A stretch of DNA of 64,000 nt from Bdellovibrio bacteriovorus str. Tiberius (lineage in GTDB: Bacteria > Bdellovibrionota > Bdellovibrionia > Bdellovibrionales > Bdellovibrionaceae). The first letter of the stretch is position 1, and each line of letters begins with the position of its first letter. A model generated the notes under the pieces. The model worked only from the letters and a program-made list of their open reading frames with translations, did no database searches and was not told the DNA's origin. The stretch covers positions 434,001-498,000 of the forward strand of contig NC_019567.1 in NCBI RefSeq assembly GCF_000317895.1. The letters are read 5' to 3'. Positions 22,459 to 31,638 of the stretch are shown in pieces. Made by a program: the position numbers and the translations under genes.

Positions 22459-25137
22459 TTACTGGAAGCGGGTCAAAGCATCACGCAATGAATCCAGCTG
22501 AACCTTGGACTGTGCCAGCAAGACACGGTCGGCGGCGACAACTTCTTCATCTGCGTTGGCGACAAACTTTTCATTGGAAAGCTTGCCGGAAAGCATGCCG
22601 ATATCGCGAGTCAGTTTTTCAATGGACTTGTTGATACGTTTTACTTCCTCGTCGAAGTCCACCAGGCCTTCAAGCGGGATGATCACTTTCACGCTGGCGT
22701 CTTTCACCACCACCGGAGCCACGGCACATTTCATCATGTCGCCTTCAGGTCCGATTTCCATGTTTTCCAGACGACCCATGGTCATCAAAGCCGTGCGGTT
22801 GTTGCCAAGGATCTTTTGCGTTTGATCGTTGGTCACACCCAGGCGCACGTTCAATTTGACAGCCGGGCTGATGCGGTTTTCACCACGGATATTGCGGATC
22901 GCGGTGATCACTTCCTTCACGATGTCGATTTCCAAAGCGGCTTGGGCAGAACCTAGGCTGAGGAATTCTTTGTCGTTACGGGTGTTCGGATACTGATCCA
23001 CGATACATGCGGCGCCTTTGATCGGAAGCTTCTGGTAAATCTCTTCAGAGATAAACGGAGCAAACGGGTGCAGCAGGCGCATGATACGGTTCAGAACCTG
23101 AGCGATCACCAGCTGAGTTGCGGCTTTTTCTTCTGCGTTGTTGCCGTTCAGAATCGGTTTGGTGAACTCGATGTACCAGTCACAGAACTGATTCCAGATA
23201 AACTGGTACAGAGCTGTGGATGCATCAGAGAATCGGTCCTGTTCCATCGCTTCTTCAACAGTTTTGGTCACTTCCTCAAGTTTGGAGATGATCCATTGGT
23301 CAAAGACGCTGATGTGGGCTTTATTCGGCAAAGCTTTCACGCCTTCAGCCGGAGCCTTGAAATCAGACAGATTGGAAAGCGCGAAACGAGCCGCATTCCA
23401 CACTTTGTTCATGAAGTTACGGTAGCCTTCAAGACGCTGTTCGCTGAACTTGAAGTCTTTGCCTGAATACAGGTGCGCCGCAAAGGTGAAGCGCAAAGCA
23501 TCGGCACCGTGTTTTTCAATCATTTCAACCGGGTCAATGGAGTTACCCAAAGACTTGGACATCTTGCGCCCTTGAGAATCACGTACCAGACCGTGGATGT
23601 AGACCGTGCGGAATGGAACGTCTCTTTGGAACTCAAGACCCATCATGATCATACGAGCCACCCAGAAGAAGATGATATCGTGACCAGTCACCAGATAGCT
23701 GGTTGGGTAGAATGTTTTCAGTGTTTCAGATTCATTCGGCCAGCCCATTGTTGAGAACGGCCACAAAGCAGAACTGAACCATGTATCCAGAACGTCATCG
23801 TCCTGGTGAAGTTTTGTGCTGCCGCACTTTTCACAGGCGGTAACATCTGCTTCAGCCACTGTCTGATGGTTGCAGTCTTCACAGTACCAAACTGGAATAC
23901 GGTGACCCCACCACAATTGACGGGAAATACACCAGTCTTCGATGTTGTTCAGCCAGTGCAGGTAAACTTTTGTCCAGGATTCCGGTTCAAAGCGGATCGT
24001 ACCGTTTTCAGCAACACGTTTTGCCGGAACTGCCAAAGCTTCCATTTTCACGAACCATTGTTCAGAAAGGAACGGTTCTACCACCGCACCCGAACGCGAG
24101 CAGTGACCTACGGAGTGAACGTGGGGTTCTTCTTTTTCCAGAAGGTCCTGGGCTTTCAGGTCTTCAAGGATGCGCTTGCGTGCTTCTTGAACTTTCAAGC
24201 CGGCATAAGCGCCGCCGTTTTCGTTGATTTCGGCTTTTTTCGTCAGGATGTTAATGAACTCAAGATTGTGGGTTTTCCCGATCTTGTAGTCATTGAAGTC
24301 ATGCGCCGGAGTGATTTTCACCACGCCAGAACCGAATTCCTTGTCCACGTATGTGTCAGCAATGATCTTGATTTTTCTGTTGGTCAAAGGCAGCAGAACG
24401 TTTTGGCCAATCAGGTGTTTGTAGCGTTCATCTTCAGGATGCACACACACTGCAGAGTCACCCAGCATGGTTTCTGGACGAGTCGTCGCCACAATCAGGA
24501 AGCCGGAACCGTCTTCCAGTGGGTACTTCACGTGATACAAAGAACCCTTGATCTGCTTGTGTTCGACTTCCAGGTCGGAAATCGCTGTTTCCAAAGGACC
24601 TGACCAGTTCACCAGACGCTGACCACGATAGATCAGGCCTTTTTTGTGAAGGGATACGAACACCTTGCGAACAGCTTTGGAAACACCTTCGTCCAAAGTG
24701 AACACGGCGCGATCCCAGTCACAGGAATCACCCAGGCGGCGCATTTGTCCATAGATGCGGTTTCCGTACTGGTGTTTCCAGTCCCAAACTTTTTCCACGA
24801 ATTTTTCACGACCCAGATCGTGACGAGTGACACCGTCTTTTTTCAATTCACGCTCTACCACGGATTGAGTGGCGATACCGGCGTGATCTGTTCCCGGCAG
24901 CCACATGGTGTTGTAGCCGTTCATTCTTTTCCAGCGGATCATCATGTCCTGGATTGTGTGATCCAGAGCGTGACCCATGTGCAGGAAACCCGTGACGTTC
25001 GGAGGCGGAAGGATGATGGAGAATGGAGGTTTTGTGGATTGATCCTGGGCTTTGAAGTACCCGTTCTTTTCCCACCATTCATACGTGCGCGATTCAACAT
25101 CTGTGGGATTATAACGATCTGATAACTGTTCTGACAT
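22459..25137 (-). CDS. valS: Valine-tRNA ligase
   Basis: 892 residues, full length for bacterial ValRS. Class I synthetase signatures: PPPNVTGFLHMGHALD (HIGH motif as HMGH, around residue 55) and GRKMSKSLGNSIDP (KMSKS motif). The CP1 editing region contains the conserved GTDHAGIATQ and TTRPETMLGD. The C-terminal coiled-coil tRNA-binding arm (LEGLVDFDEEVKRINKSIEK onward) is present. The start is the ATG at 25137, with GAGGT nine bases upstream, rather than the in-frame TTG at 25143. Cytoplasmic, essential. Confidence 0.97.
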   Translation of the reverse strand: MSEQLSDRYNPTDVESRTYEWWEKNGYFKAQDQSTKPPFSIILPPPNVTGFLHMGHALDHTIQDMMIRWKRMNGYNTMWLPGTDHAGIATQSVVERELKKDGVTRHDLGREKFVEKVWDWKHQYGNRIYGQMRRLGDSCDWDRAVFTLDEGVSKAVRKVFVSLHKKGLIYRGQRLVNWSGPLETAISDLEVEHKQIKGSLYHVKYPLEDGSGFLIVATTRPETMLGDSAVCVHPEDERYKHLIGQNVLLPLTNRKIKIIADTYVDKEFGSGVVKITPAHDFNDYKIGKTHNLEFINILTKKAEINENGGAYAGLKVQEARKRILEDLKAQDLLEKEEPHVHSVGHCSRSGAVVEPFLSEQWFVKMEALAVPAKRVAENGTIRFEPESWTKVYLHWLNNIEDWCISRQLWWGHRIPVWYCEDCNHQTVAEADVTACEKCGSTKLHQDDDVLDTWFSSALWPFSTMGWPNESETLKTFYPTSYLVTGHDIIFFWVARMIMMGLEFQRDVPFRTVYIHGLVRDSQGRKMSKSLGNSIDPVEMIEKHGADALRFTFAAHLYSGKDFKFSEQRLEGYRNFMNKVWNAARFALSNLSDFKAPAEGVKALPNKAHISVFDQWIISKLEEVTKTVEEAMEQDRFSDASTALYQFIWNQFCDWYIEFTKPILNGNNAEEKAATQLVIAQVLNRIMRLLHPFAPFISEEIYQKLPIKGAACIVDQYPNTRNDKEFLSLGSAQAALEIDIVKEVITAIRNIRGENRISPAVKLNVRLGVTNDQTQKILGNNRTALMTMGRLENMEIGPEGDMMKCAVAPVVVKDASVKVIIPLEGLVDFDEEVKRINKSIEKLTRDIGMLSGKLSNEKFVANADEEVVAADRVLLAQSKVQLDSLRDALTRFQ

Positions 25138-25181
25138 TTTCAACGACCTCTAAAGGTTTTAAGGATATGAAATTCTTAAGT

Positions 25182-25210
25182 TTTTAACCCCTAGAGGCTA
25201 ACAAATTCAA
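25182..25210 (-). promoter_or_regulatory. Promoter candidate for valS
   Basis: On the minus strand TTGAAT (25205-25210), 17 bases, TTAAAA (25182-25187), about 45 bases ahead of the ATG. No T-box or other leader structure is apparent between it and valS. Confidence 0.4.
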
Positions 25211-25296
25211 GCACTTTGGGATAGGCCAAATCGGCAGAAGTTCAGGTGAAAATAGACGAGGGAAGGTGCTGGGGTGGGGAGCGGTGCGAAATAAAA

Positions 25297-25319
25297 AAGG
25301 GAGGCTTGGGGCCTCCCTT
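25297..25319 (-). terminator. Rho-independent terminator after the porin gene
   Basis: A 9-bp stem (AAGGGAGGC/GCCTCCCTT) with a T run on the minus strand, 35 bases after the porin stop codon. Confidence 0.88.
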
Positions 25320-25352
25320 GATCTAAGTCTGTGTGAACAGTGCTTATTTTCC

Positions 25353-26402
25353 TTATTTTAGGAAGTCCGCCATCAAGCGGGCACCTAGAACGATTTCCTG
25401 GCTTGTGATGTCGTCGCCAGTTTCTGGCTCTTCTTTCACGTTGTTGTAGGAAAGGTGATAGCGGAAGTTCGTGTCAGTGTACGGTTTGTACTCAACAACT
25501 ACACCGTAACCGATGAATTTGTTGGTTTCTTCAACGCCAATTTCGCGCTTTTCTTCAGAAGTCTGGAATTCCAAACGTGGAGTCCATTGTTCCATGCCAG
25601 TGTAAGCGAATTTCGCCACGATGGAAGTCACAGTGTCTTTGTCGCCAGCATCCAGTTTGTTCTCAGACATCAAATAGTCCAAAGAGAACATCATTGGTTT
25701 TGCATTCCACATCACACCCGCAGTCATGAACTGGTTTTTGTCGCCGCTCGCAACGCCGTTCATGGTGTGGTAAGAAAGGTTTGTCATCAGGGCTTTTTCC
25801 ATCCAGCCACCTCTCCACACGATACCCATCATGGAAGTGTTTTGGTCGAATGCAGCTCCCGCAGCACCTTCATCAGCTTTTTCGTTGGTCGCCATGATGT
25901 ACACATTCTGATCGCCAAAGGTCAAAGTTCCTTTAACACCAGTCATGTACAACAGATTCGCTGTGCCGAAGTTGTCGCCAGCAAGAGCACCAGCAGGGCC
26001 GGACATTGTGTAGAATTGGGAAGTCAGGTACAAATCCGCACCGCTCGTAGCGCCTTCGAAGCCACCGAATTCAGTGTTGAAGCGACCAACGGACAAAGCG
26101 AACATTTCAGACATTTTGTGAGTCAGGAAAGCATACTCAACCGCAGTTTGTGCGCTGTCGGTGGCAAGCTGGGTTGCACTCTTGTTGAATGCAAGACGAA
26201 CGCGGAAGGAAAGATCTTCCGTAGCTTTGCCTTGATAATCCAAGCGACCCGTCTTGAAGTAGAACTTGGAGAAATCCTGCAAAGGGGATTCATCGTAAGA
26301 GGTTGAGTTGTAGTCTGCACGCAGGTCCAAATTCAAAGTTCCGGCCTGAGCTGCAGAAGTCATCGTTGTTGTAGCAAGAGCTGCAATCAAAAACTTTTTC
26401 AT
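25353..26402 (-). CDS. Outer-membrane porin-like beta-barrel protein
   Basis: 349 residues. Signal peptide 1-20 (cleavage after AQA), then alternating aromatic and polar beta strands throughout: FYFKTGRLDYQGKATEDLSF early, LSVGRFNTEFGGFEGATSGA in the middle, and YHLSYNNVKEE near the end. The C-terminus is LMADFLK rather than a terminal Phe. The SVGRFNTEFG segment is typical of phosphate-selective or general porin-like proteins of delta- and gammaproteobacteria. It has its own strong promoter (perfect TTGACA) and a strong terminator, which suggests an abundant monocistronic message. Transport specificity unknown. Confidence 0.82.
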   Translation of the reverse strand: MKKFLIAALATTTMTSAAQAGTLNLDLRADYNSTSYDESPLQDFSKFYFKTGRLDYQGKATEDLSFRVRLAFNKSATQLATDSAQTAVEYAFLTHKMSEMFALSVGRFNTEFGGFEGATSGADLYLTSQFYTMSGPAGALAGDNFGTANLLYMTGVKGTLTFGDQNVYIMATNEKADEGAAGAAFDQNTSMMGIVWRGGWMEKALMTNLSYHTMNGVASGDKNQFMTAGVMWNAKPMMFSLDYLMSENKLDAGDKDTVTSIVAKFAYTGMEQWTPRLEFQTSEEKREIGVEETNKFIGYGVVVEYKPYTDTNFRYHLSYNNVKEEPETGDDITSQEIVLGARLMADFLK

Positions 26403-26476
26403 GTTACTTCCTTGTTTAAAGTTCTAAGTTTTGATGTAGCCAGTATGGTATAAAGTCTTGCCTTCAACAACAATGC

Positions 26477-26505
26477 TTTAAAATTTTGTGTTGGTTCTGT
26501 GTCAA
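26477..26505 (-). promoter_or_regulatory. Promoter for the porin gene
   Basis: On the minus strand a perfect TTGACA (26500-26505), a 17-base spacer and TTTAAA (26477-26482). The mRNA leader would be about 65-70 bases. The -35 box begins two bases past the upstream gene's stop codon. Confidence 0.55.
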
Positions 26506-26506
26506 A

Positions 26507-26842
26507 TTATTGTTGGCGTTCTTTCAAGAGGCCTTCAAGACCACCTTTAACATAGAAACTATTGATGAATCCGGCTTGTTCCAACATGGCCGCAACCTGC
26601 GGCGCTGACTTTTCATCACGATCCAGAACCACGACGGCAAAGTGCGGAGGCAGACTTTTTCCTTTTACCGCCTCCAACGCCCCCTCGGGGGTGGATGGCA
26701 AACTGATGTTGTCCAAATGCATTTTGGTCACGCTTTTGTACCAGTCATTCAGATCCACATTGTCCAGTATAACCAGTAAAAAAGGCGTGCGGGTTTGAAT
26801 CAGATTGTCGAATTGAAAATAACCGATTGAATTAAAGTCCAT
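26507..26842 (-). CDS. Rhodanese-like-fold protein lacking the catalytic cysteine
   Basis: 111 residues without a signal peptide. The C-terminal half FAVVVLDRDEKSAPQVAAML followed by EQAGFINSFYVKGGLEGLL follows the rhodanese pattern (hydrophobic strand, active-site loop, helix, AGF-x-N-V-x-x-L-x-GG). The cysteine expected at the start of the active-site loop is Asp (VVLDRDEKSA). If the fold call is right it cannot carry sulfur as persulfide and may be regulatory. It starts three bases after the stop of the MFS gene, so it is co-transcribed and could modulate that transporter; this is speculation. Confidence 0.6.
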   Translation of the reverse strand: MDFNSIGYFQFDNLIQTRTPFLLVILDNVDLNDWYKSVTKMHLDNISLPSTPEGALEAVKGKSLPPHFAVVVLDRDEKSAPQVAAMLEQAGFINSFYVKGGLEGLLKERQQ

Positions 26843-26845
26843 GAT

Positions 26846-28063
26846 TTATCCTACGCGCCCGTGTTCCGGGATGAATTTGTAAATGATAAGGACGATGGCA
26901 AGTCCAAGGAACGCCATCAGACCTGATGCCCAGAATGGAGCGGTGATCGCCACGGCTCCGTAAAGTGCGCCACCCAGTGCGGGGCCGATGATGCGCCCCA
27001 GGGAGGCCATGCTTTGAGTGACACCCATTGCGGCTCCTTGTTCGTTGGAGTCTGAAAGCAAACTGACGCTTCCCATGATTGATGGGTTGGTCAGGCCATT
27101 ACCCAGTGATAACAAAGTCATGGTGATCGCCATACCGGTGATGGAATCCACCACGGCAATGCCGGTCAGCCCCAGGGCAAAAAGCAAAATACCCAGACGC
27201 AGAACCTTGCGCTCGCCCCATTTTGGCAACAGACGACGGACCAGGAAGCCTTGGGTGAAGATGATGATCACACCAATGTATGCAAAACCGAAACTAACCT
27301 GTTTCACATCCCACTGATACTTTTCACCCATGAACAAAATCAAAGTCGCTTCCATCGAGGACATGGCCAGTGACGAAAGCATGAACACGGTCACCAGGGC
27401 ACCGACTGTTTTTTTGTTCAGATACTGCCACATGACCGAGAAACGTCTTTTCTTGGCGGCAGATTCGCTTTTTTCGCTCAGGGATTCTTTCAGGAACTTC
27501 AAGCCGAACAGGAAGTTCGCAAAGCACAAAGCCGCCACCCAGTAAGAGGCAAACGAAGTGTCAAAGTGCGGGGCTGGATTGATGTGGTGACCCCACACTG
27601 CTAAACCGCCACCCAAAGCCGGGCCGACAACAAAGCCCAAACCAAATGCGGCACCGATCAGAGCCATGCCTTTGGAGCGCTCATGTTTTGGGGTGATGTC
27701 TGAAATGTAAGCCGATGCGGTGGAAAGGCTGGCGCCAAAGAAGCCCGCAAGGATGCGTGCAACAAAAAGCCATTCTAAGGACCTTGCCCAGGCAAACATG
27801 ATGTAAGACAGAGTTTCGCCGACCAAGCAGAACAGCAGAATCGGGCGACGACCCAGGCGATCGCTGAGGCGGCCCCAGAACGGAGCAAACAGGAATTGCA
27901 TCAGGGAATAAACTGAAAGCAGCAAGCCTGTTTCAAGCGCCGTGGCGCCGAAGTTGCGACTTAGGATGGGGAGGATTGGGATAACCACACCAAAGCCCAC
28001 TAAATACAGGAAAACAGTGAAAAAGATGATGGCCAGCTGTGATTTGTTTGATGTCGCAGTCAT
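26846..28063 (-). CDS. Major facilitator superfamily drug-efflux-type transporter
   Basis: 405 residues and twelve predicted membrane helices. The loop between helices 2 and 3 has the MFS motif GRLSDRLGRRPILL, and VARILAGFFGASLSTASAYI with SDITPKHERSKGMALIGAAF is characteristic of the TetA/DHA1 drug-proton antiporter branch. FVVGPALGG in helix 5 is antiporter motif C. The substrate is unknown and a tetracycline role should not be assumed. It is followed immediately by the rhodanese-like gene and is divergent from the gene at 28087, with only 23 bases between the start codons. Confidence 0.88.
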   Translation of the reverse strand: MTATSNKSQLAIIFFTVFLYLVGFGVVIPILPILSRNFGATALETGLLLSVYSLMQFLFAPFWGRLSDRLGRRPILLFCLVGETLSYIMFAWARSLEWLFVARILAGFFGASLSTASAYISDITPKHERSKGMALIGAAFGLGFVVGPALGGGLAVWGHHINPAPHFDTSFASYWVAALCFANFLFGLKFLKESLSEKSESAAKKRRFSVMWQYLNKKTVGALVTVFMLSSLAMSSMEATLILFMGEKYQWDVKQVSFGFAYIGVIIIFTQGFLVRRLLPKWGERKVLRLGILLFALGLTGIAVVDSITGMAITMTLLSLGNGLTNPSIMGSVSLLSDSNEQGAAMGVTQSMASLGRIIGPALGGALYGAVAITAPFWASGLMAFLGLAIVLIIYKFIPEHGRVG

Positions 28064-28086
28064 AGGGTTGTTAATATTAGGAAGTT

Positions 28087-29241
28087 ATGAAAATGGCAAA
28101 TAATCTTCCGCGTTGGGCGTGTGTCGCTCTGTCTATTTTTTCGATCTCATTGCCAGCTCTGGCTGTGGATAACTACAAGGAATTTCGCCGGGATCACTGG
28201 GATTTCGAGGTGAATGCCAACTATTTCTATTCTGAGGCCAATTATCCGGCTTCAGGGGGCGGCAGTCAGAGCCTGGTAAGCGGCAACAGTTACTCATTGA
28301 TCGATACTTCTTTTGGGACTCGCTATGTTCCGAAAAGAAACTGGTCGATTTTGGGCTGGGGAACGATCAGTAATGCCGAAAGCAAGGACTCGGTCGCAAG
28401 CCGTTCCAACAGCTCGATCAGCGAAGCGGCTGTAGGTTTTGATTTCCTGATGTATTCCGATGCGTTTCAGCTGATTCCGGAAGTCATCGCGGTCATGCCT
28501 TTTGAAGAGGTCAACCCTGCTTCGGATACCGTATTGAATTCTGAAGGGGTTTTTGAGGTTCGCTCCCGTTTGATTGCACAGAAAGATTTCGGAACCATGC
28601 GGGGCTATGGCTGGCTGGGTTTCAACTATCGCGGCAGCGGTCGTTCATTCCTGATGCCTTGGGGCGTGGGGGCGCAGATGAAACTGCAGCGCCTGCGTTT
28701 GGGGGCCGAGCTTTTCGGCTATCAAAGTGTTTCTGATGACACAACCGATGTGACTGAAGCTTTGCGGACTTCCTACATAAACAGCGTCAATGCCGGATCC
28801 ATGAAGTTCTATTCTGTGAAGCCAAACCTGATGGACAGCCAGCTGTATGCAACCTGGCTGATCAGTCCGAAGCTGAGTGTGCAGGCCAACGGGGGTATGA
28901 CCCTGACTGGTTCTAACTCGGCGGCGGGATTCCATGTGGGCGGATTCATTCGCTACAGCTTTGATATGAGTGAGGGCTATTCAGAACCTGAATATGTTGC
29001 GCCGGTTGAAAATCCGGTGCCGAACTATCGCTCCAATATGTATGAAGAAAGCGATCTGAGTTCTGAAAAGAAAGTCCGTCGCTTCAAAGAACAGACGGGT
29101 GACGGTGTGGATCAGAATCTGTTCAAAGCCCGTCCCACGCAGCCGAAGAAGCGACCGCCAGTGGATGATGGCTTGCAACAGCAGCTGGATGATACGGAAT
29201 TCCAGATCGAGCTGAAAACCAACAAAAAGAAACGTCGTTAG
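28087..29241 (+). CDS. Outer-membrane beta-barrel-like protein with a basic disordered tail
   Basis: 384 residues. Signal peptide about 1-26 (cleavage after ALA). Residues 30-300 show regular beta strands (DHWDFEVNANYFYSEANY, GYGWLGFNYRGSGRSF, HVGGFIRYSFDM) consistent with a small outer-membrane barrel. The C-terminal 85 residues are charged and low-complexity, ending in KTNKKKRR, which would sit outside the barrel. Start codon: ATG at 28087, or the ATG at 28093, which has better spacing from AGGAAG. The end overlaps the convergent DUF167 gene by four bases. No named family recognised. Confidence 0.75.
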   Translation: MKMANNLPRWACVALSIFSISLPALAVDNYKEFRRDHWDFEVNANYFYSEANYPASGGGSQSLVSGNSYSLIDTSFGTRYVPKRNWSILGWGTISNAESKDSVASRSNSSISEAAVGFDFLMYSDAFQLIPEVIAVMPFEEVNPASDTVLNSEGVFEVRSRLIAQKDFGTMRGYGWLGFNYRGSGRSFLMPWGVGAQMKLQRLRLGAELFGYQSVSDDTTDVTEALRTSYINSVNAGSMKFYSVKPNLMDSQLYATWLISPKLSVQANGGMTLTGSNSAAGFHVGGFIRYSFDMSEGYSEPEYVAPVENPVPNYRSNMYEESDLSSEKKVRRFKEQTGDGVDQNLFKARPTQPKKRPPVDDGLQQQLDDTEFQIELKTNKKKRR

Positions 29242-29528
29242 TTTTTGGGAAGCCTGAGGGCTTCCCTTATTTTTTCCGCGTCCAGGCCTGTCAGCTCCAC
29301 CACTTTGTGGCGCCCGGTTTCACCTTTGATCAAATGCACATCACGCTTGGGAATATCGAACAAATCCGAAAGAAATTCGATCAGGCATTCGTTGGCTTTT
29401 CCGTCGACAGGCGGGGCGGTCAGTTTGATTTTGATTTCGCCGTTGTGGGGACCCACAACTTCGTTCCTGGAGGACTTGGGCTGAATAAAAAGGTGGAGTC
29501 GAGCTCCACCTTTTGTTGCTTCAATCAT
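29238..29528 (-). CDS. DUF167/YggU-family protein
   Basis: 96 residues, full length for the family. Motifs: LHLFIQPKSSRNEVVG, IKIKLTAPPVDGKANECLIEF and the C-terminal segment around KGETGRHKVVEL. YggU-type proteins are small cytoplasmic proteins of uncertain function; in many genomes they are neighbours of yggS, proC and ftsZ-related or yggT genes. Here it sits 17 bases downstream of the divIVA gene and continues that yggS-proC-divIVA operon, which is a well-known arrangement. Confidence 0.9.
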   Translation of the reverse strand: MIEATKGGARLHLFIQPKSSRNEVVGPHNGEIKIKLTAPPVDGKANECLIEFLSDLFDIPKRDVHLIKGETGRHKVVELTGLDAEKIREALRLPKN

Positions 29529-29545
29529 GAAGATCTTTGTACTGA

Positions 29546-30082
29546 TTATTCAGCAGAAAGAGGGGACACGTTTGGAGAACGGCCTGCGCCATTTCCATTC
29601 ACGATATTGTGATTTGGAAGCTGAGCCTGTGGCATGTACTTTTCACCTTGTTCCAGCAAAGACAGATGCGCCTGTGCCAAAGCTTTCAGGTTGGCTTCAA
29701 ACTGCATGCGTGCGCGCTTCAGTTCAGTCACTTCCTGGTACATTTTCTTCAAAGAGTCGCGGGAATCACGAGTGATGATTTCGGCCTTTTGCTGAGCATC
29801 GGCGATGATCAATTTCGCTTCACGGTCTGCATCCTGACGAAGGCGGTCTGCCATCTGAGTTGCAGTGGCGATAGTCTCTTTCAAAACCTGATCGCGCTCT
29901 TTGTATTCCATCAAAGAAAGTTCTTTTTCGCGAATGGCTTCTTTCAGGGTGTTTCTTTCCTGAATCAAGGACTCCATCTGGGCAGCGATTTGCTGAAGGA
30001 AATCCATAACCTCGTCAGCATCAAGACCCATCATCTTTTTACCAAAAGATTTGTGAGCGATATCGATAGGAGTAATTCTCAT
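29546..30082 (-). CDS. DivIVA-domain cell-pole/division protein
   Basis: 178 residues. The N-terminus MRITPIDIAHKSFGKKMMGL is the DivIVA membrane-binding motif with the conserved I-x-x-K-x-F pattern, followed by DADEVMDFLQQ and a long coiled coil to about 140, then a Pro/Asn-rich tail. DivIVA proteins recognise negative membrane curvature and organise poles or septa. This matches my memory of the B. bacteriovorus DivIVA (Bd0464), reported to affect progeny cell morphology. It lies downstream of yggS and proC and upstream of the DUF167 gene on the minus strand, mirroring the Gram-positive ylmE-ylmG-ylmH-divIVA cluster. An unusual gene for a Gram-negative. Confidence 0.93.
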   Translation of the reverse strand: MRITPIDIAHKSFGKKMMGLDADEVMDFLQQIAAQMESLIQERNTLKEAIREKELSLMEYKERDQVLKETIATATQMADRLRQDADREAKLIIADAQQKAEIITRDSRDSLKKMYQEVTELKRARMQFEANLKALAQAHLSLLEQGEKYMPQAQLPNHNIVNGNGAGRSPNVSPLSAE

Positions 30083-30141
30083 TTTGTTCCTCCTTGAACA
30101 ATATGATTAAGGATAAAGGCCGAGTCTGTGCCTGGGCAAGG

Positions 30142-30969
30142 TTATTTGATTTCCCGGGCCATTTCTTTGTTTCTCATCGCCGCTTTCTCAAAGCTGATGC
30201 GAAGAGCGCGTTCAATCTCAAGCTCTCTCATGGACTGAAGTCCAGCCGCAGTGACACCTTTTTTGGAAGTGACTCGGGCCTGCAGGTCTTCAACCCCTTC
30301 GCGGGCTTGTGCTGCCAGCAAAGAAGCGCCAACAAAAGTTTCAATGGTCATCATGCGGGCCTCTTCGACCGAAAAGCCGTGCTCTTCGATCCAGTCCTGC
30401 CAGTACATCATCATTTCAAAGACAAATCCGGTGCCGCTGGAGCAGGAAACCATCAAAGCTTCAAACTGATCCTCGTCGTGAACCTGAATCACGCGACCCA
30501 GAGGTGCGAACAAATCTTCGACGGTGGCATCAAGTCCCCCGTCATCGTCATCGTTCAAAAGATAACCGATGACTCCGCGGCCGATCAGGGACGGGGTGTT
30601 GGGCATCACGCGCGCAAGGCGGGCCCCCTGAATGTAACGTTCCAGTTTTTCCATGCGGATGCCAGCAGCAACACTGATGACGATTTTGTGTTCGTCAAAG
30701 CTGCGGGTGACTGGTTCCAGCGCCAATAACAGATCCTGGGGTTTGATCGCCAGGATGATGATGTCGCAGGTGTCGACCAGTTCATCATTGCTGAAGACAG
30801 GGTTTATTTTGAATGTCTCAGCAAGTTTGTGAAGTTTTCCTTCGGAGCGGTTGGAAGCGAAGATGTTTTTGGCAGGAAAGCCTCCTTCGATGAGACCTTT
30901 GATCATGGCTTGCGCCATATTCCCTGCACCCAGAAAGCCGATTTTTTGCGATTTCAACAAGGGATTCAT
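30142..30969 (-). CDS. proC: Pyrroline-5-carboxylate reductase
   Basis: 275 residues, the normal length. The N-terminal NAD(P)-binding motif IGFLGAGNMAQAMIKGLI, then AIKPQD, the VISVAAGIRMEKL segment, LARVMPNTPSLIGRGV and a C-terminal dimerisation domain with TSKKGVTAAGLQSM, corresponding to the TSPGGTTxAG block (here with KK in place of PG). It catalyses the last step of proline synthesis. Located between yggS (nine-base gap) and divIVA (59-base gap). Confidence 0.95.
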   Translation of the reverse strand: MNPLLKSQKIGFLGAGNMAQAMIKGLIEGGFPAKNIFASNRSEGKLHKLAETFKINPVFSNDELVDTCDIIILAIKPQDLLLALEPVTRSFDEHKIVISVAAGIRMEKLERYIQGARLARVMPNTPSLIGRGVIGYLLNDDDDGGLDATVEDLFAPLGRVIQVHDEDQFEALMVSCSSGTGFVFEMMMYWQDWIEEHGFSVEEARMMTIETFVGASLLAAQAREGVEDLQARVTSKKGVTAAGLQSMRELEIERALRISFEKAAMRNKEMAREIK

Positions 30970-30978
30970 ATAGTGATC

Positions 30979-31638
30979 CTACCCTTTGGCGGGACGTTCG
31001 CCAAATAAAATAGTCCCAAGGCGCACGATTGTGGCGCCTTCCTCAACGGCAACCGGATAATCGTGACTCGTGCCCATTGACAGCTCACTCAGTGGATGGA
31101 CTGTCGTGTCCGTAGTCGCTTTCAGTCGGTCGCGCAGTTGGCGCAGCTCTGCAAAGTAAGGACGTACTTCGACCCCGGTTTCGGTTAATGGTGGCATGGT
31201 CATCAGGCCATAAATATGAAGATGGGGCAGGCTTGTCAGTTCAGCCCACTGGCTTTCGAGGGTTTCTGCGGAAAAGCCCTCTTTGCTGGCTTCGCCTGCC
31301 AGATTGACCTGAATCAGGATGTTCTGGGTGACGCCCTTTTGTTCACATTGGCGGCTGATCACATGAGCCAGTTCCAGGGAATCCACAGAGTGAATCAGAT
31401 GGAACTTTCCGACGACCATTTTGGCTTTGTTCTTTTGAAGATGACCAATCAGGTGCCACTGGATGTCGGCAAGGTCAGAAAGCACACTTTGTTTTTCAAG
31501 GGCTTCCTGAACGTAATTTTCACCAAACAGGCGCTGACCCTCGGCGTGCAGGGCGCGCACCTTTTCAGCCGGCTGAAGTTTCGAAACGGCCAGGATCTTG
31601 GCGGGTTTTGCTTTTTCTATGATCTCTTTTAATGCCAT
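30979..31638 (-). CDS. yggS: YggS-family pyridoxal-phosphate homeostasis protein (PLPBP)
   Basis: 219 residues from the ATG at 31638; the longer frame upstream overlaps a divergent gene and adds no conserved sequence. Alanine-racemase-like N-terminal TIM barrel: AKILAVSKLQP with the PLP lysine K20, FGENYVQEALEK, WHLIGHLQKNKAK, HSVDSLELA, then GLMTMPP and LSMGTSHDYPVAVEEGAT for phosphate binding. It binds PLP and buffers its level rather than catalysing a reaction. Upstream gene of the yggS-proC-divIVA-DUF167 unit. Confidence 0.95.
   Translation of the reverse strand: MALKEIIEKAKPAKILAVSKLQPAEKVRALHAEGQRLFGENYVQEALEKQSVLSDLADIQWHLIGHLQKNKAKMVVGKFHLIHSVDSLELAHVISRQCEQKGVTQNILIQVNLAGEASKEGFSAETLESQWAELTSLPHLHIYGLMTMPPLTETGVEVRPYFAELRQLRDRLKATTDTTVHPLSELSMGTSHDYPVAVEEGATIVRLGTILFGERPAKG

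Noticed and set aside
25138-25352. T-box or other riboswitch ahead of valS
   Set aside because: Only a short leader with a simple promoter candidate is present; no specifier stem or antiterminator is seen.
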